A DNA stretch of 37,936 bases from Elusimicrobiota bacterium (GTDB taxonomy: Bacteria; Elusimicrobiota; Elusimicrobia; UBA1565; UBA9628): the NCBI GenBank assembly GCA_003151975.1, contig PLZD01000029.1:1-37936 (forward strand), given 5' to 3'. Both the position numbers and the translations under genes were made by a program. A model generated the notes under the pieces. The model saw only the letters and a program-made list of their open reading frames with translations, did no database searches and had not been told where the DNA came from. This document shows positions 23,608-31,132 of this stretch, piece after piece (within the stretch, counting starts at the first letter, position 1; each line of letters starts with the position of its first letter).

Positions 23608-24345
23608 CTATTCGTTCGGAATCAGATCGACTTTGACCCGGGAATCGGCGGGCGGCGTGACCTTGGGCTTCGCGCCGTTGCCGAACACTTTGATTTCGAC
23701 GAGCTTGCGATGGACCGGCATCAAGACGCCGTTCTCCTTCGTGATGTCGATGGAGAAAGTGAGGATGGGGTAGCCCGGCGCGCCGTCTTTGCTCTCGGCG
23801 ATGACGACGTCCGGCGTCGCCTCAATCTTGAGCGAGCGGTTCCAGCCGACGCTCGGATTGGCGACAAGGTGCGCCCGGCTGATGTACTGCCTCGTGTCTT
23901 TGGCCACGGCGGGACCGCTCCCCGCGCCTGCGCAGGGAATCTTGTAATAATAGCTGAGGTTGAAGGGGATTTCGAACCCCAAGCCCTTCACGTTCTTTTC
24001 CTCCGGCTTGGCTCCAGAATCCTCGTGCATGTAATCCCAGAGACTCTGCTTCATCTTCACGTTGACAATGTACTGTTTGCTATTTTCCGGGTCGACCTCG
24101 GGCACGCAGTCCTTCGCGATCACGTCAAGGTTGCCGTTCACCACTACGACCTTGGCGTTCTTGGATTCAAGGTAACTGTTGATGTCCTTGATGATATCCA
24201 GTCCCGCGAGGATGACGGGCAGCGGCACTATCCGATTCGCCGGCTTGGGCGCTTCGGACGCCTGCGCGCGGCGCGGCGCCGCGAGCGGACTCGCCAAGAC
24301 GCAAAACAACGGGACGATCATCCAGCCACGCCATTCGATTTTCAT
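23608..24345 (-). CDS. Exported protein of unknown function
   Basis: 245 residues with a signal peptide (MKIEWRGWMIVPLFCVLASPLAAPRRAQA). The mature part contains IVPLPVILAGLDIIKDINSYLESKNAKVVVVNGNLDVIAKDCVPEVD, two or three cysteines (C in KDCVPE, IPCAGAG) and a beta-rich remainder ending KVDLIPNE. I recognise no family. ATG overlaps the TGA of the upstream gene (ATGA), and AGGAGG lies eight bases before it, so this operon-internal gene uses a normal ribosome binding site. Paired with the next gene, both extracytoplasmic, inside the R2-R3 block. Confidence 0.7.
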   Translation of the reverse strand: MKIEWRGWMIVPLFCVLASPLAAPRRAQASEAPKPANRIVPLPVILAGLDIIKDINSYLESKNAKVVVVNGNLDVIAKDCVPEVDPENSKQYIVNVKMKQSLWDYMHEDSGAKPEEKNVKGLGFEIPFNLSYYYKIPCAGAGSGPAVAKDTRQYISRAHLVANPSVGWNRSLKIEATPDVVIAESKDGAPGYPILTFSIDITKENGVLMPVHRKLVEIKVFGNGAKPKVTPPADSRVKVDLIPNE

Positions 24346-25517
24346 GAGTTCATCCTCCTTCGGATCATTACGCCAAGAATCAACGCAGCCGCCAGAATGC
24401 TGAAGATGAGCCAAGGGCGCTCTCGCGACGGCGGTGCCGCCGTCTCCACCGGGGCGCCGGGCTCTCTGCCGTCGAGCCGCGGGGCGCCGGGCGCCGAGCC
24501 TTCGGCGGCCGGCCGCGACGCGGCGCGGCCCGACGTTAGATCACCCTCGCGTCCCACTTCGGAAGTCTCGATCGGTGCGCCGCCCAGGATGTTCTCAAAC
24601 ATTCCTTTGATGCGTCCCAAGATGTCGTCGTAAGCGATGCGGTTGGCGGGCGCGGCGGGAAGCGGCGTCGTTTCTTGAAGGAATTGGGCGTCCGCCTCGG
24701 CTTCCAAGCGGTCCAGCTCTTCGGCGCTCGCCCCTTTGTGCCGAGGCTTCTGGTCCGCGAGCGCCCGCTCGACTCGGTTCAGGGTCTCCGGCGAGACCTC
24801 TTCTGTTTTCCGATACGTCGATTCCGCGGCGTAAGGATTGCAATCGCCCGAGACGCGGCTGCAGGAGGCCGACCAGACGAAGTCCCGGCCTCCCGGCGTC
24901 ATGGCGATGTCGGCAAACGCGGCGGCCCGAGTCTTTTCTTGCGCGGCATAGGCGCGCTTGAGCCCCTGGAATTTTTCTCGAGGCAGGACTTGGTAGAAGT
25001 CCGGGCGCCTCATGAGCGCGGCGGGCTCGGCCGCCTCGTGTCCGATCGGCCGGCGGTCTTGAGCCGCGGGCGCTTGCGTTCGGTTCGAAGCCGTTCCCGG
25101 AGGAGCCGGCCTAGGCATCGGATCCGCTCCGAGGTCGGGCATGGCGGTTTTGAGGCTTTGCGCGGCGCGCAGCGCGTTGGCCACGGCTTTGCGCCTTCCG
25201 GCGCCGGCCGGCGTTTCGGCGGCGGGAGGCGGGGCGTCGCTTCCCGCGCTCGCCGCGGGCGCCGCGGCGGCGGACCCGGAGGGCTCATCTCCGCCCGCGC
25301 CGCCGGCCTCGCCTTCAGGCGCGGCTCCGGTCTCGCCCTCGGCGGGAGGTACTGCCCGCGCTTTCGGGCCGACGCGCTCCGGAGGCGGCGCTTGTCCCGT
25401 ATCGTGATAATGCAAGTAGTCTCGCTCCGGCTGTTCGGAGGTCAGGGGAGCGTTCGGATCATCAGCCGCCGCGGCGAGCGACGCCGCCGCGATGGACCAA
25501 AGAAGCAGGAGCTTCAT
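24342..25517 (-). CDS. Exported Ala/Pro-rich protein with C-terminal membrane anchor
   Basis: 391 residues from the ATG at 25515-25517. A signal peptide (MKLLLLWSIAAASLAAAA) is followed by a low-complexity Ala/Pro/Gly/Glu region to about 165, then a more ordered part with YQVLPREKFQGLKRAYAAQ, DFVWSASCSRVSGDCNPYAAESTYRK and AYDDILGRIKGMFENILGG, then another disordered linker, and finally a helix PWLIFSILAAALILGVMIRRRMNS that anchors it. The topology suggests a membrane-tethered periplasmic or surface protein. No known family. Co-transcribed and coupled with the 23608-24345 gene; a clear promoter lies nine bases upstream. Confidence 0.7.
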   Translation of the reverse strand: MKLLLLWSIAAASLAAAADDPNAPLTSEQPERDYLHYHDTGQAPPPERVGPKARAVPPAEGETGAAPEGEAGGAGGDEPSGSAAAAPAASAGSDAPPPAAETPAGAGRRKAVANALRAAQSLKTAMPDLGADPMPRPAPPGTASNRTQAPAAQDRRPIGHEAAEPAALMRRPDFYQVLPREKFQGLKRAYAAQEKTRAAAFADIAMTPGGRDFVWSASCSRVSGDCNPYAAESTYRKTEEVSPETLNRVERALADQKPRHKGASAEELDRLEAEADAQFLQETTPLPAAPANRIAYDDILGRIKGMFENILGGAPIETSEVGREGDLTSGRAASRPAAEGSAPGAPRLDGREPGAPVETAAPPSRERPWLIFSILAAALILGVMIRRRMNS

Positions 25518-25526
25518 CCAGTCGAG

Positions 25527-25555
25527 AGTATAGGGCCAACATGCTGGAATTTCAA
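25527..25555 (-). promoter_or_regulatory. Promoter of the secreted-protein pair
   Basis: On minus: TTGAAA (25550-25555), 17-base spacer, TATACT (25527-25532), nine bases before ATG. The -35 directly abuts the asnS-derived repeat R3. Confidence 0.65.
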
Positions 25556-25586
25556 GCCCGCGCGTGCCGGGCAACGCGAAGTTCTA
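25556..25586 (+). repeat. Direct repeat R3: 31-base asnS 3' terminus
   Basis: Identical to 17228-17258 (codons for the last residues PRVPGNAKF and the first two bases of the stop). It has the same orientation as R1 and R2, and lies 1.95 kb after R2. It continues TTCTAG, so it would still provide an in-frame stop if joined to asnS. Confidence 0.9.
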
Positions 25587-25615
25587 GGACTGCCGCTCCT
25601 CGTCGGAGAGCGAGA

Positions 25616-25710
25616 CGGCCTTGACGCGCCGCGGTTTGGGGGGCAAACTCGGGGATGTGGAAGGACGCGCGGACGAAAAGCGGTCTAGAACTTCTTGCGA
25701 GGTCGTGGCG
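25616..25710 (+). repeat. Gene-start element with functional gene (promoter and first codons)
   Basis: TTGACG (25621-25626), 17-base spacer, CAAACT (25644-25649), seven bases, GTG GAA at 25657. The first 35 bases equal 10544-10578. The part after CAAACT resembles 2693-2750 and 27380-27430, in DNA and in translation. This is the only copy whose start leads into a long gene on the same strand. Confidence 0.65.
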
Positions 25711-27342
25711 AGAACTCGATGGCTGCTGTTCGCCGCATTGCTTATAGGTTCGGCCGGATTTCTTCAGCCGGTCGAATACGAGAACACCAAAAGCCGCTGG
25801 ATGCTGCTGCGCTCGATCGTCGACGAGGGCCGGCTCAATATCGATTCTTATCAACGATACACCACCGACAAATCGGTTTTTGGCGGTCACTATTATTCCG
25901 ACAAAGCGATCGGCTTGCCCCTGCTTGCCGCGCCGCTCTATTGGGCGTTGCGCCGCACGTTGTTCTCCAGGGAAGAATCCCTTTCCGCGGCCACCATACT
26001 GGCCGACCCGCGGGCTAGATACCTGGTCAGAGTCGCGACGGTCAGCTTGCCGTTCGCTTTGCTGGGCCTATTGATATTTGATCTTCTGATTTCACTCGCT
26101 GTCTCCGCGAGGCGGGCCCTCTGGTCGGTGCTGGCGTACGGTTTCGGCACAATCGCTTTGAGCAACGCCGTGCTCTTCAGCGGCCACCAGACGGCGGCCT
26201 TCTTTTCCTTTCTTTCGTTTGTCCTTCTTTATCGCTCGGCCCACGGAGACAAGGACCGCGGCCGCGCCATAGCCGTCGGATTCCTGGCGGGCCTTTGCGC
26301 CGGACTGGGCGTGCTGTGCGACTACATCGCGGTGTTCGCGGCGGTGCCGCTGACCGTCTATGCGCTGACGTCGCGAGTCGATCGCCGCGCCAAGCTCGCG
26401 TTTGTCTGCGGCGCCGCGCTTTGCGCCGGCGTTTTGGGAGCGTACAATCAAGCTTGCTTTGGTTCCCCACTGAGCCTCAGTTACGCGCACCTCGAGACCA
26501 GGCCCTATGACCCGACCGCCGAGCACGGAGACATGCTCTTCGGCCGGCCGAGACTTTCCATTATCCTGCTGCTCCTGGGCTCCGCCTCGAAAGGCCTCCT
26601 GTTCATTTCACCGGTCTTAATCTACGCCGTCATGGGCTTTCGACTGTTGCGGCGGAGAGCGGATCTGCGGCGGGAATTCAACCTGCTCTGCGTCGTCCCG
26701 GCGAGTGCCTTGCTTGTTTTGAGCGGCTTCGACGGTTGGCACGGCGGAGCATGCTTCGGACCTCGCTACTTGGTCGCGATATTGCCGTTCCTCGCCCTGC
26801 CCATGGCCTTCGCGGCCGACGGCGGGCCGTGGTTCCTGCTGCTGTTCGGACTATCGGCCTTCCAGGTCGGGTGCGCCCAATTGGGCTGCCCGCACTTGCA
26901 CGCGGACATTTATAATCCGATCGCAGATTTCATCCTGCCGCTCATGTCCCAAGGAGTCGTGGCATACACATGGCTGGGCAAGACCGGCATCGTCGGTCAT
27001 TTGGCCGGGGGAATGCTTCAATACGGCATCGCGGCGGTGTTGGCCGCGCTCGCTTTCAACGGCCTGCCGAGAATCGAGGGTATGAAGCTTCCGACAGGAT
27101 GGAAATGGTTCATGGGCGCGTTTGCGCTCTACATCATCGTCGTGCTCTGCCTCTTTCGAACCGAAAGCCGCAACGTGGTCCGTTGGCGCCGCGCCCAGGC
27201 GCTGCATGAATTCGCGTCCGCGACCTTATCTGCGGAGATGGAGAGAAAGGCGCGTCTGGAGGTGTCGTCGGACCGGGCCTCTTTTGGGTCTCCAGGGCTC
27301 ACCGACACGACCTCGAAAGTTTTCCCAGAACCCGGTCCTTGA
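25657..27342 (+). CDS. Polytopic membrane protein, GT-C glycosyltransferase-like
   Basis: 561 residues from GTG 25657, which stands seven bases after the -10. A charged N-terminus (VEGRADEKRSRTSCEVVART) precedes about eleven membrane helices. After helix 1 comes EYENTKSRWMLLRSIVDEGRLNIDSYQ, then DKSVFGGHYYSDKAIGLPLLAAPLY; the GHYYSDKAxGxxLLxxP block recurs in a family of PMT/ArnT-like putative glycosyltransferases. A second possible GTG start at 25705 would remove the leader. Donor and acceptor unknown. It is flanked by direct copies of the start element (25616 and 27351). Confidence 0.75.
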   Translation: MEGRADEKRSRTSCEVVARTRWLLFAALLIGSAGFLQPVEYENTKSRWMLLRSIVDEGRLNIDSYQRYTTDKSVFGGHYYSDKAIGLPLLAAPLYWALRRTLFSREESLSAATILADPRARYLVRVATVSLPFALLGLLIFDLLISLAVSARRALWSVLAYGFGTIALSNAVLFSGHQTAAFFSFLSFVLLYRSAHGDKDRGRAIAVGFLAGLCAGLGVLCDYIAVFAAVPLTVYALTSRVDRRAKLAFVCGAALCAGVLGAYNQACFGSPLSLSYAHLETRPYDPTAEHGDMLFGRPRLSIILLLLGSASKGLLFISPVLIYAVMGFRLLRRRADLRREFNLLCVVPASALLVLSGFDGWHGGACFGPRYLVAILPFLALPMAFAADGGPWFLLLFGLSAFQVGCAQLGCPHLHADIYNPIADFILPLMSQGVVAYTWLGKTGIVGHLAGGMLQYGIAAVLAALAFNGLPRIEGMKLPTGWKWFMGAFALYIIVVLCLFRTESRNVVRWRRAQALHEFASATLSAEMERKARLEVSSDRASFGSPGLTDTTSKVFPEPGP

Positions 27343-27350
27343 TCCCGCCC

Positions 27351-27430
27351 TCGACGCGTGCCGGTTCGGGCGGGAAACTCAGAGACGTGGAACGCGCGAA
27401 CGAACAAAGGAGCGCTAGAATGTTCTACGG
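27351..27430 (+). repeat. Orphan gene-start element
   Basis: TCGACG (27351-27356), 17-base spacer, GAAACT (27374-27379), seven bases, GTG GAA at 27387, then codons VERANEQRSARMFYG. It begins nine bases after the stop of the preceding gene and runs into the stop codon of the convergent MFS gene. No gene follows on its strand. Confidence 0.55.
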
Positions 27431-29578
27431 AGTCTTCGGCTCGCGCTTGCGCTGTTCCTTGGTGAAGGCGATCCAAGGAGAGATCAGACGGATGGCGGCC
27501 TGCACACTGATCGCGACCGCGGCGATGAACATCGCCGTCTTGATCGAGATGCCCGTCAGCACGAAGCCGTAGACGAGCGTGGAGATGATCGAGGCGATGA
27601 TCCCGACGAAAGACTCGGCGGCCAGAACCTTGTTGACGTCCTGGTCCTTGTACTCGCCCAAGGCCTTCTGCTGGAGTCCAGAGGCGGTCAGCGAGCCGAA
27701 GCCCGTCACCAACGCCTGCAGGCCGTAGAGCAGAAGCACTCCCGCCAGCGACGGCCACGCCATCATGACGAAGAAGAGCGGGGCCTCGAGCGCCGCCAAG
27801 ATGAAGAACGGCTTGAGCATCCCTTCTTCCGTCTTGAATCCGAACTTGGCCATCAATTTGCGCGCGGGGCCGATTAGGGCCGCGGCCGCGATCGAGCCGA
27901 TGCTGGAAAGCACGACCATGAAGGAGAAGTAGCCCATCGGCGTGCTGGTCAGGCCCTTGATGAACCAGCCGAGCACGGGTACGCCGAGCAGATGGTTGGC
28001 CGCGGGATGCGTCTGGATGATCTTCTCGGCGTAGTCGGGCAGGACGTTGAAGATCAGCGGGTCGGAGAAGAGCGAGTTGACCAGCGAGAGCAGGACCATC
28101 ACGCGGAGAAATTTGTTTTTCCAAAGCAGCTTGGTTCCTTCCACGAGAGCCGCGCCGAGTCCCTTGAGCGTGCCCTTGAAGCCCTTCTTCTCGGCCGGCG
28201 GGCCGGTCGTCGGCGCCGCGGCGTCGGCCTTGCGTCCGCCGAACATCCGCACCGTCGCCCAGATGAGGCCCGCCGTCGCGGCGGCGCCAGCGTAAATTCC
28301 GTAGATGACCGCGCCCCCGACGCCCGTCTTGCCGAAGAAATCGTGGATCAGCGAGATGTGGCCCGCGATCGCGGGCGCGATGATCGCGATCGCGCTGGCC
28401 AGGAAAGTGAGAATCGCGTTGGCGCGCGTGCGCTCTGCCGGCGTCACGCTGGGATCGCCCATGATCCGGGCCATGCCCTTGCCCTCCATCATGACCGAGA
28501 TGCCCTGGAAGTAGGATTGCGCGGCGAAGAGCAGGGCGAGAAGTCCCATCGAGACCGGCATGCTCATCACTCCGGTCGTGAAGAACACGACGGGCACCAG
28601 CGCGAGAGCTCCGGCGCGGAACAACATGCCGCGCGTCAACCAGCGCTTGGGGCCTTCCTCGGCTTTCTTGGCGAAGAACGGCAAGGTGAGGTAGCTGATG
28701 CCCTGCGCGGTCCAGTGCGCGATGCGCGCGATGGTGCGATTTTCTTTCACGAGCGCCGCGACGGCGGCCGCGTTATTGGCGCGGTTGTCTTTGTGCTCGT
28801 TGAGCGAGTTCTTGGTGAGCGACGAGATCAGGAACGGCAGGCCGACCATGTACATCTCGAAGCCGAAGAGGAAGAAGCCCTCGCCCAAGACGTAGCGCCA
28901 GAACGATTTGTTGCGCTCGGGCTCGGCGAAGACCTGCGTGAAGCCGCCCTTGGCGGCGGGGACATCTGCCGCGGGCTTGGAATCGCCCTGGGCGGCGGGC
29001 TTCTCGAGACTGGAGGACCGCGGCGTCGTCGCCACGGGCTCTTGAGGAACCGAGCCGAGAGATTCGGCCTTCTTCTCGCCGAACTCGGCCTTGAGCCCGG
29101 CGACTTCGCCGTTGACCTTGCCGAGGTCGGCGACGCGCGACGCTCTGGGTTCGGCTTGAAATCCTTTTTCGATGCCGCCGAACTCGGGCACAGAGGTCTG
29201 GGTTTGCGCCTGCGGCTGGGACGGAAGGATGAGATTGAGCGCCGAGTCATCGAGAGATGGGACCGCCGTCTCGACGATTCCCGCAGGAAGCTGGAGCGAG
29301 GCGGCCTGCGTCTGAAGCCCTTGCGCGCCGGGAATGACGCCCGGCAAATTGACCGCGAGCTGGCTTCCGGAAGGAAGTTTGAGCAGGCCGGTGACGTTGA
29401 TCCGGTCCGTGAGGCCCGTCAGCGATCCTATGTTGAGAGTCGGCGCGGAGGCCCGGATCGGAGAGGAAAGGTGAAGTTCTAGGACGCGCCCTTCGGCCGC
29501 GAAGGCCTCTGGTCCCGGCGAAACCCATATTAAGGAAAAGCAAACTAGCGCCGCCGCGGCACGCCGCGCGATTCTCAC
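27425..29578 (-). CDS. MFS transporter with secreted-type N-terminal extension
   Basis: 717 residues from GTG 29576-29578. A signal-peptide-like start (RRAAAALVCFSLIWVSPGPEAFAAEG) is followed by about 190 residues of Pro/Ser/Ala-rich sequence (LNIGSLTGLTDRINVTGLL and onward), and then an MFS fold of about twelve helices from FWRYVLGEGFFLFGFEMYMVGLPFLIS near residue 225. The central loop is the charged segment ADAAAPTTGPPAEKKGFKG. Substrate unknown. If the N-terminus is exported, the first MFS helix would enter from the outside, so the topology is unusual unless the first segment is not a cleaved signal. CATAAT lies six bases before GTG. A fragment of a paralogue lies at 23236-23292. Confidence 0.8.
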   Translation of the reverse strand: MRIARRAAAALVCFSLIWVSPGPEAFAAEGRVLELHLSSPIRASAPTLNIGSLTGLTDRINVTGLLKLPSGSQLAVNLPGVIPGAQGLQTQAASLQLPAGIVETAVPSLDDSALNLILPSQPQAQTQTSVPEFGGIEKGFQAEPRASRVADLGKVNGEVAGLKAEFGEKKAESLGSVPQEPVATTPRSSSLEKPAAQGDSKPAADVPAAKGGFTQVFAEPERNKSFWRYVLGEGFFLFGFEMYMVGLPFLISSLTKNSLNEHKDNRANNAAAVAALVKENRTIARIAHWTAQGISYLTLPFFAKKAEEGPKRWLTRGMLFRAGALALVPVVFFTTGVMSMPVSMGLLALLFAAQSYFQGISVMMEGKGMARIMGDPSVTPAERTRANAILTFLASAIAIIAPAIAGHISLIHDFFGKTGVGGAVIYGIYAGAAATAGLIWATVRMFGGRKADAAAPTTGPPAEKKGFKGTLKGLGAALVEGTKLLWKNKFLRVMVLLSLVNSLFSDPLIFNVLPDYAEKIIQTHPAANHLLGVPVLGWFIKGLTSTPMGYFSFMVVLSSIGSIAAAALIGPARKLMAKFGFKTEEGMLKPFFILAALEAPLFFVMMAWPSLAGVLLLYGLQALVTGFGSLTASGLQQKALGEYKDQDVNKVLAAESFVGIIASIISTLVYGFVLTGISIKTAMFIAAVAISVQAAIRLISPWIAFTKEQRKREPKTP

Positions 29579-29720
29579 GCATCCATTATGTCACGGACGC
29601 AGGGTTTCACTGCGGGCCGCTGGACAGGGACGATCGACGGCAATGGGCCTACGCCGATTTGGGCCATTCGGCTTCGGGCCTTCTCTGGAATCTCGCGAAA
29701 CGATTAAGCTATAACAAGGC
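29579..29720. promoter_or_regulatory. Divergent promoter region (MFS / dehydrogenase)
   Basis: 142 bases. CATAAT on minus (29585-29590) lies six bases before the MFS GTG. TATAAC on plus (29710-29715) lies five bases before the dehydrogenase ATG. GGGCC recurs four times between them without forming a perfect palindrome. No convincing -35 boxes. Confidence 0.4.
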
Positions 29721-31124
29721 ATGGACGAAGCCGAATACCGCGGCATCCGCGGCACCAATTTTTTTCTCCATGACCAGCCTCTTTTGGCCTGGCTCAAGCA
29801 TCGCAAAGCCCCCAAGGACGCCATTGAGCGCCTGACCGCGTTCGGGGAGCTTTGCGGCGGCCGGCTCGACGAGCTCATCGAAGCCGCGCACAAGGACGAG
29901 AAGCTGCCCCTTCTTGCGCGCTACGACCGCTGGGGAAAGCGCATCGACGAGATCCGCTATTGCCCTGAGCAGGTCGAGGCCCGGCGGCTCGTGCTGGAAT
30001 CCTCCGTGCTTCTTCCGACTCCGCTTTGGGAGCGGCTCGTGAAAGCCTACATCGTCAATCAATGCGGCGAGGGCGGCGTGACCTGCCCGCTCGCGATGAC
30101 CGACGGCCTGGCCTGGCTTTTGGAAGACCACGGCACACCCGCGCAGAAGAAGCGCTGGCTGCCGCTCGTCAACGATCCGAACACCCCGACGCCGCTGACC
30201 GGCGGGCAGTTCGTGACCGAGCGCCAAGGCGGCAGCGTGGTCTCGGAGAACGAGACGCGCGCCGTGCTGCAAAAAGACGGCAGCTGGCGCCTGACCGGTT
30301 TGAAATGGTTCTGCTCCAATCCCGGCGAGCTTTGGGTCACGACGGCCAAGCCCGAGGGCTCGGATACGGTCGCGCTGTTTCTCGTCCCACGCAGATTGCA
30401 GGATGGCAGTTTGAATGAAGCGCATATATTGAGACTCAAGGATCTGTGCGGCACGCGCGGCAAGGCGACCGCCGAGGTCGAGTACAAGGGCGCCTGGGCC
30501 GAGCTCATCGGTCGGCCGTCGCACGGCTTGGCGATCCTCATGAATGTCGTCATCGCGACCTCGCGCCGGCACGTGGCCGCGGGATCTCTCGGGATGATGC
30601 GACGGGCTTTGCTCGAGGCGCAGGCGTACGCGAAATCGCGCAAGATCATGGGCCGGCCGGCTTCCGAGATCCCCGAGGTCAGGCTCTCGCTGGCGCGCAT
30701 CGAGACGCTCTGGCGCGGAGCGCAGGCCGCGTTCTTCGAGATGATCCGCGCGCTCGAAGAGGAAGCTCCCGAGGCCGAGGCTCTGGTCCCCTTGCTCAAG
30801 ATCGGCGTCTCGAAGGCCGCCTCGGAAGCCGTGCGCGAGGCGCAGATGGTTTTCGCGGGCAACGGCATCCTGCGCGACTTCTCGATCCTGCCGCGCCTTT
30901 CCCAGGACACCGTGATCCAAGAAATCTGGGAGGGCACGCACGGCGTGCTCTCCGGCCACGTCGAGAAAGCCCTGCGCCGCAAGGACACGCGGCGCGCTTT
31001 CGAGGCGCTGCTCGGCCGCGCGCGCCTGCCCGAGCTTTCGGGCCTCGCGCTTTGCGAGGCCGCCTATACGGCCCTGACGAATGCTTTGCTGGCCCCAGGC
31101 CGCTCCGCGGCCAAAGTGTTATAA
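29721..31124 (+). CDS. Acyl-CoA dehydrogenase family protein, AidB-like
   Basis: 467 residues. Family landmarks: CPLAMTDGLAWLLEDHGTP, the FAD-binding segment GGQFVTERQGGSVVSENETRAVL, WRLTGLKWFCSNPGELWVTTAKPEG, LKDLCGTRGKATAEVEYKGAWAELIG, and the C-terminal VFAGNGILRDFSILPRLSQDTVIQEIWEGTHGVLSGHV. TERQGGSxxxxNxT and the IQEIWEGT block match the AidB/acyl-CoA dehydrogenase-like subgroup more than fatty-acid enzymes. AidB is a flavoprotein of the alkylation response, but its reaction is unsettled, and a fatty-acid or acyl-CoA role remains possible. It is slightly shorter than E. coli AidB (about 540). Its TAA stop lies in the -10 box of the next gene. Confidence 0.88.
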   Translation: MDEAEYRGIRGTNFFLHDQPLLAWLKHRKAPKDAIERLTAFGELCGGRLDELIEAAHKDEKLPLLARYDRWGKRIDEIRYCPEQVEARRLVLESSVLLPTPLWERLVKAYIVNQCGEGGVTCPLAMTDGLAWLLEDHGTPAQKKRWLPLVNDPNTPTPLTGGQFVTERQGGSVVSENETRAVLQKDGSWRLTGLKWFCSNPGELWVTTAKPEGSDTVALFLVPRRLQDGSLNEAHILRLKDLCGTRGKATAEVEYKGAWAELIGRPSHGLAILMNVVIATSRRHVAAGSLGMMRRALLEAQAYAKSRKIMGRPASEIPEVRLSLARIETLWRGAQAAFFEMIRALEEEAPEAEALVPLLKIGVSKAASEAVREAQMVFAGNGILRDFSILPRLSQDTVIQEIWEGTHGVLSGHVEKALRRKDTRRAFEALLGRARLPELSGLALCEAAYTALTNALLAPGRSAAKVL

Positions 31125-31125
31125 T
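31120..31125 (+). promoter_or_regulatory. -10 box of the PBP1A gene
   Basis: TATAAT, seven bases before the ATG at 31133; it contains the stop codon of the upstream gene. No Shine-Dalgarno sequence precedes the ATG. Confidence 0.6.
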
Positions 31126-31132
31126 CCCCTAA

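Noticed and set aside
27992-29482. Long plus-strand open frame opposite the MFS gene
   Set aside because: Composition typical of an antisense shadow in GC-rich coding DNA, with no recognisable domain.
29465-29485. CTAGAACTTC-like word resembling the R3 end
   Set aside because: Only about 13 bases match and it is in-frame coding sequence of the MFS gene; chance cannot be excluded.
29600-29690. Four GGGCC words in the divergent MFS/dehydrogenase region
   Set aside because: They do not form a regular repeat or perfect palindrome, and GGGCC is common at this GC content.
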